14,280 nt of DNA from JBIOJM01 sp044450785. Lineage in GTDB: Bacteria; Planctomycetota; Planctomycetia; Isosphaerales; Isosphaeraceae. Of this stretch, positions 1-6,939 are shown piece by piece; position 1 is the first letter of the stretch; every line of letters begins with the position of its first letter. A program made the translations under genes and the position numbers. Location: the NCBI GenBank assembly GCA_044450785.1, contig JBIOJM010000268.1, forward strand, positions 1 to 14,280. The letters run 5' to 3'. The notes under the pieces are model-generated. The model saw only the letters and a program-made list of their open reading frames with translations, searched no databases and had not been told where the DNA came from.

Positions 1-350
1 GGACTACCCCCCGCGTTTGTCCAACGACGATTTCCCACCGATGTTCACCTATCTGATTCATCCTTCATCTTTCCGCCTTCATCCTGACAAGGCATCGCCC
101 CCAAAATCCGCATCCATGGCGTCTCCATGATTTTCCACAGAACCGGCGAAAAGCGTCTCGTTTCCATCACGAGCACAAAACCTCCGACTACCGAAGAGTC
201 GCCACACGTAAATGTGAGTGGCATAGAGAGTTGCTCCCACGAGCTGATGAACGGAGACCCGGACGCAGCCCAAATCCCGGCGACGCCATGACGCTAGATG
301 ACGCTAATGACGCTGGAAAACACGCTGTGTGTGTATTCTCTTCGCGTGGG
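1..350. other. Gene-poor left edge
   Basis: I see no gene that can be supported here. One forward frame is open from the left edge to a TGA near base 125 and could be the tail of a gene outside the window, but its residues match nothing I know. A short minus-strand frame at 79-273 has no recognisable motif. The stretch holds a heptamer repeat at 57-84 and three near-identical copies of ATGACGCTA at 288, 298 and 307. Confidence 0.4.
57..84. repeat. Heptamer tandem repeat (TTCATCC type)
   Basis: Four heptamers lie in perfect register: TTCATCC, TTCATCT, TTCCGCC, TTCATCC. Short heptanucleotide arrays of this kind are common between genes in planctomycetes, and I use it as weak taxonomic support. 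No function is implied. Confidence 0.6.
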
Positions 351-418
351 AAAAGGGCTCAGGAACCGTTGCCGGAACGGCCCAGAGGGTGCTTCGCACA
401 CGGTGCCTGCCCCTTTTT
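351..418. repeat. Imperfect palindromic element with internal hairpins
   Basis: The left arm AAAAGGGCTCAGGAACCG (351-368) pairs imperfectly with the right arm CGGTGCCTGCCCCTTTT (401-417). Two smaller hairpins lie inside: CCGTT-GCCGG-AACGG at 366-380, and a GTGC-TTC-GCAC stem near 389-399. The arrangement resembles REP-like elements mobilised by Y1 (RAYT-type) transposases, but no transposase is next to it. It could also be a structured RNA or a terminator-like hairpin, since the right arm ends in T5. Confidence 0.45.
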
Positions 419-460
419 GCAAAATCACGGACGGGAGGCCGCGAACCGTGGTCCGACGGG

Positions 461-560
461 ATGTCGTCGATTACAATCTGAATAAGAGGTCTTCGTCGAA
501 TCTGGAGCCAGCGCGGTGAACCGGGGCTACCAGACAGCCCTCGCGCGGCAGCGATTCTGC
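461..560 (+). pseudogene. Relic of the 5' end of a HEPN gene
   Basis: Bases 490-525 are identical over 36 bp to 2606-2641, the ribosome-binding and start region of the intact HEPN gene downstream. Weaker similarity extends upstream to about 461. The copy keeps GGAG eight bases before a GTG at 516. Translation from there gives MNRGYQTALARQR against MNRAELRRLAEDR in the intact gene: M-N-R, then L-A..R in the same register. No HEPN core (AGYAVE.G motif) follows, so only the first ten to fifteen codons survive. The GTG happens to be in frame with the M1 peptidase, so a longer start for that gene is possible on paper, but it would bury the signal peptide. Confidence 0.5.
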
Positions 561-698
561 CATGTCCTCCGAGAGGGCGAGAAACGCCACCGACCGCCCG
601 GAACCGAGCAGCCGGCAGGGTCATTTCGTTCCTGCCGCGATCGTCCTGACAGCGGAGTACCGGTCGGTCAATCGGCAATGCAGAAGGGGAATAACGAG

Positions 699-2426
699 AT
701 GCCACGCACGATGTTCCTGAACGCAGCGCCAGCCTCGCGCGGATGGCCGATCGTTGTTGCTGTGCTCGTGGCTTGGTCCGTGCCGGCGTCCGCACAAACG
801 CCGCGGGCGGCGGCGGGCAAGGGAGCGCCGCAGGCGGCGGCGGGCAAGGGAGCGCCGCAGGCCAAGCCGGCGCGGGCAACCTTGCTGCGCGGTGAGTACG
901 GCCCTTTTCGGGCCAACAACGACTTGCTCTACTATCACCTCGACGTGCGCGTCGATCCGGTCAAGCAGGCGATCAGCGGCAAGAATACGATCCGCTTCCG
1001 CATGCTCAAGGACGACGCCAGGATCCAGCTCGACCTGCAGGCGGCACTCGGTGTGGACAAGATCCTCTTCGGCGACGTCTTGCTCAAGTTCGAGAGGGAA
1101 TTCGGTGCCGTCTTCGTCGTTTTTCCCGAGACGTTGAAGGCGGGTCGGGTCTATTCCATCGACTTCTACTACTCGGGGAAGCCGGGCTCGACGGGGGGGC
1201 GCGGCGGCATCGTATTCCGGAAGGACCCGGCAGGCCGCCCCTGGATCTTCACGTCCTGCGAGATGCAAGGCGCCAGCGCCTGGTGGCCCAACAAGGACCA
1301 GTGGCGCGACGAGGTTGAGTCGATGGAGCTCAGCGTCACGATTCCCAGCGGGCTCGTGGACGTTTCCAACGGGAGGCTCATCGGCAAGAAGGACCTCGGT
1401 GACGGCAGCACGCGCTGGCACTGGCGCGTGAACTATCCGATCAACAATTACTGTGTGTCGCTGAACATCGGCCACTATGTTCATTTCGCCGACAGTCTGG
1501 GCGACCTCACGCTCGATTTCTACACGCTGCCGGAAAACCTGGAAAAGGCCAAGAAGCAGTTTGCGCAGGCCAAGGGGATGCTCGAAGCCTTTCAGCACTA
1601 CTTCGGCGAGTACCCATTCAAGAACGACGGCTACAAGCTGATCGAAGTGCCGTACGCCGGGATGGAGCATCAGACCGCGGTCACCTACGGAAACCGGTAT
1701 GCAAACGGCTACCTGGGGCGCGACTGGACGGGCGTGGGGATCAGCCCACGATTCGACTTCATCATCATTCACGAAAGCGCTCACGAGTGGTTCGGCAACA
1801 GCATCAGCGCGGCCGACAGGTCCGACATGTGGATCCAGGAGGGCTGGACGACGTATCTCGAGTGTCTGTACGTGGAATACATGTACGGTCGCCAGGACGC
1901 CCTGAAATACGTCAACGGGTACAAGTCGAAAGTGCGGAACACGAGACCCATCGTCGGCAGCCGCGGCGAGAACGCCTCGCCACCGTCGGATCAGTACTTC
2001 AAGGGTGCCTTGTTCCTGAACACATTGCGAAGCGTGGTCGACGACGACAAGCGCTGGTGGGCGCTCTTGCGAGGCTTGCACGAGCGCTTCAAGCACAAGA
2101 ACATCATGACGGAGGACATTGTGCAGTACTTCAACCGAGAGACCGGAAAGGACCTGACGCCGATATTTGACCAATACCTGCGCCATGGTGCGATTCCCGT
2201 CCTGGAGTTGAAGTTTGACGAGCCCAAGGGCATGGTCTTCTATCGCTGGAAGGCCGACGAGACGTCGTTTGCGATGCCGGTGCGCATCGGACCCAAGGAC
2301 AACTGGCAGGTGATTCAACCGACGACGGACTGGCAACACACGAAGACGTCGCTCAAGAAGGACCAGTTCGAGGTGGCGACGGACCTTTACTACGTCGTCG
2401 TCAGCAAATCCACCTCGGGGGCGTGA
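699..2426 (+). CDS. Secreted M1-family zinc aminopeptidase
   Basis: 575 residues. The active site is complete. The zinc-binding HESAH motif is at 358-362, with the third zinc ligand E381 after 18 residues (HEXXH-X18-E). GMEHQ at 321-325 corresponds to the GAMEN exopeptidase motif in its usual bacterial variant, and Y433 in YFKG is the likely transition-state tyrosine. The beta-sheet N-terminal domain (about 75-270) precedes the catalytic domain. Residues 1-34 form a signal peptide ending ASA|Q, so the enzyme should act in the periplasm or outside the cell, trimming N-terminal residues from peptides. I chose the ATG at 699 because AAGGGG lies about ten bases upstream and the signal peptide then starts at the N-terminus. 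GTG 516 and ATG 678 are in-frame alternatives. After the signal peptide comes a nine-residue unit, AAAGKGAPQ, repeated twice, probably a flexible linker. The gene stands alone. The family call is firm; the substrate is unknown. Confidence 0.93.
   Translation: MPRTMFLNAAPASRGWPIVVAVLVAWSVPASAQTPRAAAGKGAPQAAAGKGAPQAKPARATLLRGEYGPFRANNDLLYYHLDVRVDPVKQAISGKNTIRFRMLKDDARIQLDLQAALGVDKILFGDVLLKFEREFGAVFVVFPETLKAGRVYSIDFYYSGKPGSTGGRGGIVFRKDPAGRPWIFTSCEMQGASAWWPNKDQWRDEVESMELSVTIPSGLVDVSNGRLIGKKDLGDGSTRWHWRVNYPINNYCVSLNIGHYVHFADSLGDLTLDFYTLPENLEKAKKQFAQAKGMLEAFQHYFGEYPFKNDGYKLIEVPYAGMEHQTAVTYGNRYANGYLGRDWTGVGISPRFDFIIIHESAHEWFGNSISAADRSDMWIQEGWTTYLECLYVEYMYGRQDALKYVNGYKSKVRNTRPIVGSRGENASPPSDQYFKGALFLNTLRSVVDDDKRWWALLRGLHERFKHKNIMTEDIVQYFNRETGKDLTPIFDQYLRHGAIPVLELKFDEPKGMVFYRWKADETSFAMPVRIGPKDNWQVIQPTTDWQHTKTSLKKDQFEVATDLYYVVVSKSTSGA
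807..860 (+). repeat. 27-bp tandem duplication inside the peptidase linker
   Basis: Two identical 27-bp units (807-833 and 834-860) encode AAAGKGAPQ twice, directly after the predicted signal-peptide cleavage site. The perfect identity suggests a recent slippage or duplication. The copy number may vary between strains without affecting the catalytic domain. Confidence 0.85.
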
Positions 2427-2631
2427 GCTAACCCGAACGACCCACGCACGACTTGCCCGCGAGGCGTCGCGACCGGCCCCACGTCCAGCGAGAGCAGCAT
2501 GATCGAGCCTCTCCCCGTGCGTGACGCGCAGCCCTTACCAGTCGACGGGCGACATCCTCCTGGATTGTCCGGCAACATGTCGCCAAGTAGAATCGTGAGG
2601 AGAGATCTTCGTCGAATCTGGAGCCAGCGCG

Positions 2632-3051
2632 GTGAACCGGGCAGAATTGCGCAGACTCGCCGAGGATCGCGTGCTTGATGCGGCGGCGCTCCTGAAGGAA
2701 ACCCGGTGGTCCGGTGCTTATTACCTGGCGGGTTATGCTGTCGAATGCGGACTCAAAGCGTGCGTGCTCGCATTCGTCGAACGGACCGGCGTCATATTCC
2801 AGGACAAGAAGTTCCTGGAGAAATGCTGGACGCATGATCTCGAAACGCTAATCAAGGCCGCGAACCTCGAGGTGACGTGTGGCCTTGACATCTCCGCAAA
2901 CTCGAACTTGGGCGCGAACTGGCTGATCGTCAAGAACTGGACCGAGTTGGCCCGCTACCAACAATGGACTGAGCCCGAGGCCCGCAAACTTTACGAGGCC
3001 GTCACAGAGACCGCGAACGGGGTATTACCATGGATCAGGGTACATTGGTGA
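2632..3051 (+). CDS. HEPN-domain protein
   Basis: 139 residues, GTG start with GGAG eight bases upstream. The HEPN signature is clear: an N-terminal helix (MNRAELRRLAEDR), then WSGAYYLAGYAVECGLKACV (about 25-44), then HDLETLIKAA (about 69-78), and a C-terminal helix ending VLPWIR. HEPN proteins are four-helix bundles, many of them RNases in toxin-antitoxin or abortive-infection systems. The canonical R-X4-6-H catalytic motif is absent, so RNase activity cannot be assumed; this may be one of the non-catalytic or differently acting members. The stop codon overlaps the next gene by 22 bp, which indicates translational coupling with an unknown partner. No nucleotidyltransferase (MNT) partner is present, although MNT is the classical companion of HEPN. 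Confidence 0.85.
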   Translation: MNRAELRRLAEDRVLDAAALLKETRWSGAYYLAGYAVECGLKACVLAFVERTGVIFQDKKFLEKCWTHDLETLIKAANLEVTCGLDISANSNLGANWLIVKNWTELARYQQWTEPEARKLYEAVTETANGVLPWIRVHW

Positions 3052-3434
3052 TCGAAGAAGCCGAGAAGGATGCTGGAAGGGACCTGATCGACCGAATCAG
3101 CGAAACCCGACCCGTTAAATTAGCGTTCTGGCTCAAACCCGCTGAAAGTGGCAAATGGTTCCTCTACATCGCGGCCGAGGGAATCGATGATTCGAATGTC
3201 GATCGGGGATACAAGGAGGTCCTTCGGCGGGTCAAGGAGATGCGGACTCCGTACTTTGACCCCTTCCAGGTGAAATTGATCCAGGGCGACAATCCGCTGG
3301 CCCGTGCCGTGATGGAAGTGCACCAGCGCTATCCGGGGAGTTTGGCCATAAACTACAAGGGGAGCTACCTCGGGGGCATGAGCATTGAAGGTGCCTATCT
3401 TTACCCGTTGCCGAACACCTCGCCAGTCAACTAA
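3030..3434 (+). CDS. Unknown partner protein of the HEPN gene
   Basis: 134 residues, not recognised with confidence. The ATG lies inside the last codons of the HEPN gene, and GGGG shortly upstream can serve as ribosome binding site. The sequence is soluble with no signal peptide or membrane segment. It has an acidic N-terminal helix, then a probable alpha/beta fold with VKLAFWLKP, KWFLYIAAE, a central YFDPFQVKLI segment, and a C-terminal GGMSIEGAYLYP segment. It carries no nucleotidyltransferase motif (GS....SD.D), no helix-turn-helix I can see and no catalytic triad. The overlap with the HEPN gene suggests the two products act together, perhaps as a toxin-antitoxin pair. That is inference from layout only. 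Confidence 0.75.
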   Translation: MDQGTLVIEEAEKDAGRDLIDRISETRPVKLAFWLKPAESGKWFLYIAAEGIDDSNVDRGYKEVLRRVKEMRTPYFDPFQVKLIQGDNPLARAVMEVHQRYPGSLAINYKGSYLGGMSIEGAYLYPLPNTSPVN

Positions 3435-3786
3435 TGCAGCCTCGAACTCCGGGCAGATTGCCTTGGCGCGAAACGTCGAAATGGGAGTTCTCGACGACGA
3501 GTCCATCCGTTGCCGAGCCTGGTGAGATCGTGAGGGCGCCGCTATCGAAGTCGAGAGTGGGCGACTGAAGCTTCGATCCGTTTGGGGCTCATGACGCACG
3601 TAAGCTGGGGCCGACCTGCCGACCTCAAAGCACGAGCTCGCCATGGCAGGACCAATGCGCGCAGCACACCAGAGGTCGCCCTCAAGTTTGAATCGCCCGG
3701 CGTGAGGATTGCCAGGGTGTGCAAGCGACCCAGCACGGCGCTACCGGACACTTGCTTCAGAGAGATTACCCAGCGAGTGTTTCACG
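3435..3786. other. Gene-free stretch with one hairpin
   Basis: No supported gene on either strand. An inverted repeat, ATCGAAG at 3544-3550 and CTTCGAT at 3571-3577, contains a nested AGTCG/CGACT pair. It has no T-tract, so I do not call it a terminator. It may be a structural relic between the HEPN pair and the decayed genes that follow. Confidence 0.4.
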
Positions 3787-4032
3787 ATGAAGGACAAGGT
3801 CATTCAACTGAATGAGCGCAGGATCCGGGCCTACAGCGAGTGTCCAGCCGACATCAGCGAGCACTTTGGCATCGAGCAGACTGTGCTGGCGGGCGGCTAT
3901 GAATATCGCCAGATCCTCGAACTCGTGCAGAACGGGGCGGACGCGATTCTGGACAACGGTCCACCGATGACGACCGCATTCATGTGCGGCTGGCCAATTC
4001 GCGGCTCTATGTGGCCAACACCGGCGCACCGT
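3787..4032 (+). pseudogene. Frameshifted N-terminal fragment of an Hsp90/sacsin-type ATPase
   Basis: The frame from ATG 3787 reads MKDKVIQLNERRIRAYS... followed by GGYEYRQILELVQNGADAI. This is the start of the GHKL/Hsp90-like nucleotide-binding fold seen in sacsin-like and 'NO VEIN'-type ATPases, where the E...N..DA N-box coordinates Mg-ATP. Sense is lost near 3961-3963. In the next frame the protein resumes as DDDRIHVRLANSRLYVANTGAPL, the following strands and the NTG.P turn of the same fold. A single missing base there would account for the break. Similarity ends at about 4032 and nothing of the remaining hundreds of residues of the family follows. It is therefore both frameshifted and truncated. 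Full-length relatives occur in large helicase or defence-associated proteins. Confidence 0.65.
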
Positions 4033-4123
4033 TAAGGCGAGCGGCAGGAAATAAACTACCGGGGCCACGGTCGTGCCCACACCAACCCGACGCGCCAGTT
4101 TTGAAGTTGCGCTGTTTGGATTC

Positions 4124-4136
4124 GCCCCGCAGGGGC
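4124..4136. repeat. Small GC hairpin downstream of the kinase-like gene
   Basis: GCCCC-GCA-GGGGC forms a five-pair stem about 75 bases past the stop of the minus-strand kinase-like gene. There is no T-tract on either side, so any terminator role is doubtful. Confidence 0.25.
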
Positions 4137-4208
4137 CGTAACATATCAGCCCGGTGCAACGCCCTGGGAACATACAAACGACACGAGTCAGCAAAGAACG
4201 ATGTCCGG

Positions 4209-5393
4209 TCAGGCCTCCGGCCCCTCGTCGATCAACCGCCCCAGGGCGCGGACGCGCCTCGCCTGGTAGGCCGCGATGAACCCCATGGTTGCAAGGCCGG
4301 CGAGGAAGTCGAGATGTCCGTAGCGATAGCCGATCGGCTTACCGCTCGCCCAGCCCTCGGCGATCAAGACCACGTATCCGATCATCGCCAGCGCCGTGGT
4401 GAAGGCCACGACACGTGCTCTCGACCAGAGCCCCGATGCGGCGATGAGCACGGGGTAGACTGCCGTGAGCGGCGTCATGGGTTGGCCGTCGATGATCAAG
4501 AGGACTGTCGCGAGCACCACGTCGGTGCTCAGCCATGCGCGGATCAGGGCCTCCGCCCGCCTCGTCCGTCGCAGGGAGGCCTGGAAGCCGGCCGCGGCCA
4601 GCCCCCACGCAAACAGCAGCGTCAGGTTCACCCACCTCAGGGAATCTGGGCCCCCGGAAACCGGCCCGATCGACCAGCCGGCAGTCCGAGGCTGATAGAT
4701 CCCGGCAACCGCGGAGAGCCAGTTCGCCCCGATCACGGCAGTACAGCCGATCACGATGGTCAGTCGCGTGGCGAGGCCGGGTTCACGCCGGGCCCACCGG
4801 CCCAGACGGGCGAAAAGTCCCGGGGAATGGGTCAATTCCAGGGGAAGATCGTGGCGGAAACGGTCAAGCTCGTCGGCCAGCTTCCCGGCCGAGTCGTAGC
4901 GATTGGCAGGGTCGGTCGCCAGGCACTTCAGGCAGATCGCTTCCAGTTCGACGGGAATCTCTGTGGGTCGTCCCGCAGCCTGTTCCACCAGGCGCACCAG
5001 GCCGAAGTCGGCCACACGAGCCTGTCCGTGCGCGTCGAACAGGATATTGGCGGGCTTGAGATCACGGTGAATCATGTTCTTCTCATGCAGGTACTGGACT
5101 GCCCGGGCAATTCCCGCCATCCAGCCGGCCGCGGTTTTCGGGTCGGGCAGACTCCCGTCCTTGAGGCGGCTGGTCAGACTTCCCCCGACCATCAGCGGCA
5201 TCGCCAGGAACGGCCGGCCATCCTCGATCCCTGAATCGAGGGTCGACACCAGTCCCGGGTGATCGAGCTCCGTCATCAGCCTCATCTCCTGGAGAAACTT
5301 CGCAACGTCCCCTTCCGCTGCCAGTCCCTCGGCCCGCAGAGTCTTCAGGGCCACGGTCTGCTCGACGGCTCCCCGTTGAAGCGCCTTGTACAC
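4209..5393 (-). CDS. Degenerate Ser/Thr-kinase-like membrane protein
   Basis: 394 residues if read from the GTG at 5391-5393. That start falls inside the glycine-rich loop, and in-frame codons just upstream (5394-5417) supply the rest of it (LGGGGQGVVYKA). The frame stays open to a stop at 5496-5498 but offers no ATG or GTG in a sensible place. Visible motifs are VALK (K17), E36, the catalytic loop HRDLKPAN (109-116) and DFG (129-131). Only 15 residues separate DFG from PVELEAICLKCL (147-158); planctomycete kinases normally have about 80-90 more here. The activation loop, the APE motif and the helix-F aspartate are missing through an in-frame deletion. The C-terminal half (about 200-370) has five or six membrane segments. 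The product is probably a pseudokinase or a decaying gene. Confidence 0.7.
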   Translation of the reverse strand: MYKALQRGAVEQTVALKTLRAEGLAAEGDVAKFLQEMRLMTELDHPGLVSTLDSGIEDGRPFLAMPLMVGGSLTSRLKDGSLPDPKTAAGWMAGIARAVQYLHEKNMIHRDLKPANILFDAHGQARVADFGLVRLVEQAAGRPTEIPVELEAICLKCLATDPANRYDSAGKLADELDRFRHDLPLELTHSPGLFARLGRWARREPGLATRLTIVIGCTAVIGANWLSAVAGIYQPRTAGWSIGPVSGGPDSLRWVNLTLLFAWGLAAAGFQASLRRTRRAEALIRAWLSTDVVLATVLLIIDGQPMTPLTAVYPVLIAASGLWSRARVVAFTTALAMIGYVVLIAEGWASGKPIGYRYGHLDFLAGLATMGFIAAYQARRVRALGRLIDEGPEA

Positions 5394-5554
5394 AACACCC
5401 TGACCACCTCCGCCAAGGTGTCCAGGGATACCGCGGCGAGTTTTGCTGCAGCTCAGTCGGGCGTGAACACCTTGCGCGGGGGTACGCCGTATCGTCTATC
5501 CCGTATTGCGAGGCATCTTTGCACCGCCTGGACAGGCCGATTGAAGATGCGATC

Positions 5555-5571
5555 AGCCGGCTTCGCCGGCT
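5555..5571. repeat. Perfect GC hairpin ahead of the export operon
   Basis: AGCCGGC-TTC-GCCGGCT is a seven-pair stem with a three-base loop, about 90 bases before the HlyD-family start codon. It could lie in the leader of the export operon or be a relic of the damaged kinase 5' region. No T-tract follows. Confidence 0.35.
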
Positions 5572-5663
5572 TGTCGGCCCGCCCAGGAGCGGGGTATGGT
5601 TAATCCCTGATATGCCTGGCGCAGAGGGGCAGGCGCCGGGGCGTGGGGACGCGGAGGCTCAGA

Positions 5664-6932
5664 ATGGCCAGGGGCGGGACACAAATCGATGCGGGGACCC
5701 GAACCGGAACCTTGGTGGAGGTGGGCGACCGGCGACCACGGTTTGCTCGCGTTGCCTGGGCCCTGGCGGGTGCCGCACTGATCACGGGAGCCGCTGGAGT
5801 GGCGTGGACCTGGTGGTCGTCCAAGGGGCGCGGACCGGAGGCCCTGATCCTGCCCGGCGTTGTCGAGGTGCAAGAGGTCAGGCTCGGGTCGAAGGTCGGC
5901 GGGCGAGTCCGCGAGGTTCACATCCTCGAGGGGGACCTTGTCGCGCCGGATGTACCACTGGTGACCATCGATGTGCCCGAACTGGAGGCCCAGCGGGCAC
6001 AGCGGCAGGCGCAGCTCCGTTCCGACTTGGCCGGGCTGGACAAGGCTCGGAACGGGCCGAGGCGCGAGGAGATCGAGGCCGCAGCAGCCCAGGTTGCCGC
6101 CGCCGAGGCGCGGTATGCGCGGATGAAGCGTGGGTTCCGTGAGGAGGAGGTCCGTCAGGCCAAGAGCGACTGGCTCAGCGCCGAGGCAGACCTGAAGTTC
6201 ACCGAGGAGAACTTCGGCCGGTACGACCGGCTCTCCCAGCGCGAGAGTGTCACGAAGGCCCAGCTCGATTCAGCCCGGGCCGACTTCGACCGGGCGCGCG
6301 GCCGGGCCGCGGCGGCGCGGGCGCACTTCGACCTCGTGTTCAAGGGGAACCGCCCCGAGGATGTCGCCGAGGCCGCCGCCCTGCTTGACCAGGCCCGCGC
6401 GAACCTCAATCTCCTCAAGGCGGGCACCCGGCCAGAGGATATTCAAGCGCTCGAGGCCGAGGCTGAGCAGACCCGCGCGCGGCTGCGAGAGACGGAGGTC
6501 AACCTCGCCGAGGCCGTCGTACACGCTCCGGGGAAGGCTGTCGTCGACGTCGTCTCCGTCCGAAAGGGGGACCTCGTATCCGCCGGCCAGGCGGTGGTCA
6601 GGATCCTCAAGGCCGACGATCTGTGGGTCAAGGTGTTCATTCCAGAGACCGAGCTGGGGCGCGTCTGGGTCGACGAGGCCGTGACGGTGACGGTCGACTC
6701 CTACCCCCGCTCGAGCTTCCCAGGCCGGGTCGTCCAGATCGCCCCCCAGAGCGAATTCACCCCGAGGAACATCCAGAGCGTCGACGAACGGCGACACCAA
6801 GTCTTCGCCGCCAAGGTCCGCGTGGACAATCCACGCGGGATGTTCAAATCGGGCATGGCGGCCGAGGTCACGATCCCTCTCGCCCCGCAGATCTCGACCC
6901 CGGAGTCGGCGACGGGAAGGAAGGAGCTTTGA
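5664..6932 (+). CDS. HlyD/YbhG-type periplasmic adaptor of an ABC exporter
   Basis: 422 residues. One membrane anchor (about 29-51) follows a short cytoplasmic N-terminus. Then come the first half of a lipoyl-like domain (LPGVVEVQEVRLGSKVGGRV, about 60-103), a long Ala/Glu/Arg-rich coiled coil (about 105-280) with repeated RPED/RREE segments, the second lipoyl half (VVHAPGKAVVDVVSVRKGDLV), and a beta-barrel domain with FTPRNIQSVDERRHQVF, a signature of the YbhG/EmrA-like branch. It bridges an inner-membrane transporter to the outer layers. ATG 5664 is preferred over GTG 5643 because GGAGG lies six bases before it. The ABC ATPase starts seven bases after its stop, so the three genes form one operon. 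No outer-membrane TolC-like partner is in the window. Confidence 0.92.
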   Translation: MARGGTQIDAGTRTGTLVEVGDRRPRFARVAWALAGAALITGAAGVAWTWWSSKGRGPEALILPGVVEVQEVRLGSKVGGRVREVHILEGDLVAPDVPLVTIDVPELEAQRAQRQAQLRSDLAGLDKARNGPRREEIEAAAAQVAAAEARYARMKRGFREEEVRQAKSDWLSAEADLKFTEENFGRYDRLSQRESVTKAQLDSARADFDRARGRAAAARAHFDLVFKGNRPEDVAEAAALLDQARANLNLLKAGTRPEDIQALEAEAEQTRARLRETEVNLAEAVVHAPGKAVVDVVSVRKGDLVSAGQAVVRILKADDLWVKVFIPETELGRVWVDEAVTVTVDSYPRSSFPGRVVQIAPQSEFTPRNIQSVDERRHQVFAAKVRVDNPRGMFKSGMAAEVTIPLAPQISTPESATGRKEL

Positions 6933-6939
6933 TCGACCG

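Noticed and set aside
621..2339. A 572-codon open frame on the minus strand opposite the M1 peptidase
   Set aside because: It is the mirror of a high-GC coding sequence. The plus frame has a complete zinc site and signal peptide, while this one shows only Val/Arg/Leu-rich filler without motifs.
3984..5234. A 416-codon plus-strand frame covering the kinase-like gene
   Set aside because: Apart from its first 17 or so codons, which belong to the frameshifted ATPase fragment, the translation is Arg/Pro/Gly-rich antisense of the kinase and has no domain.
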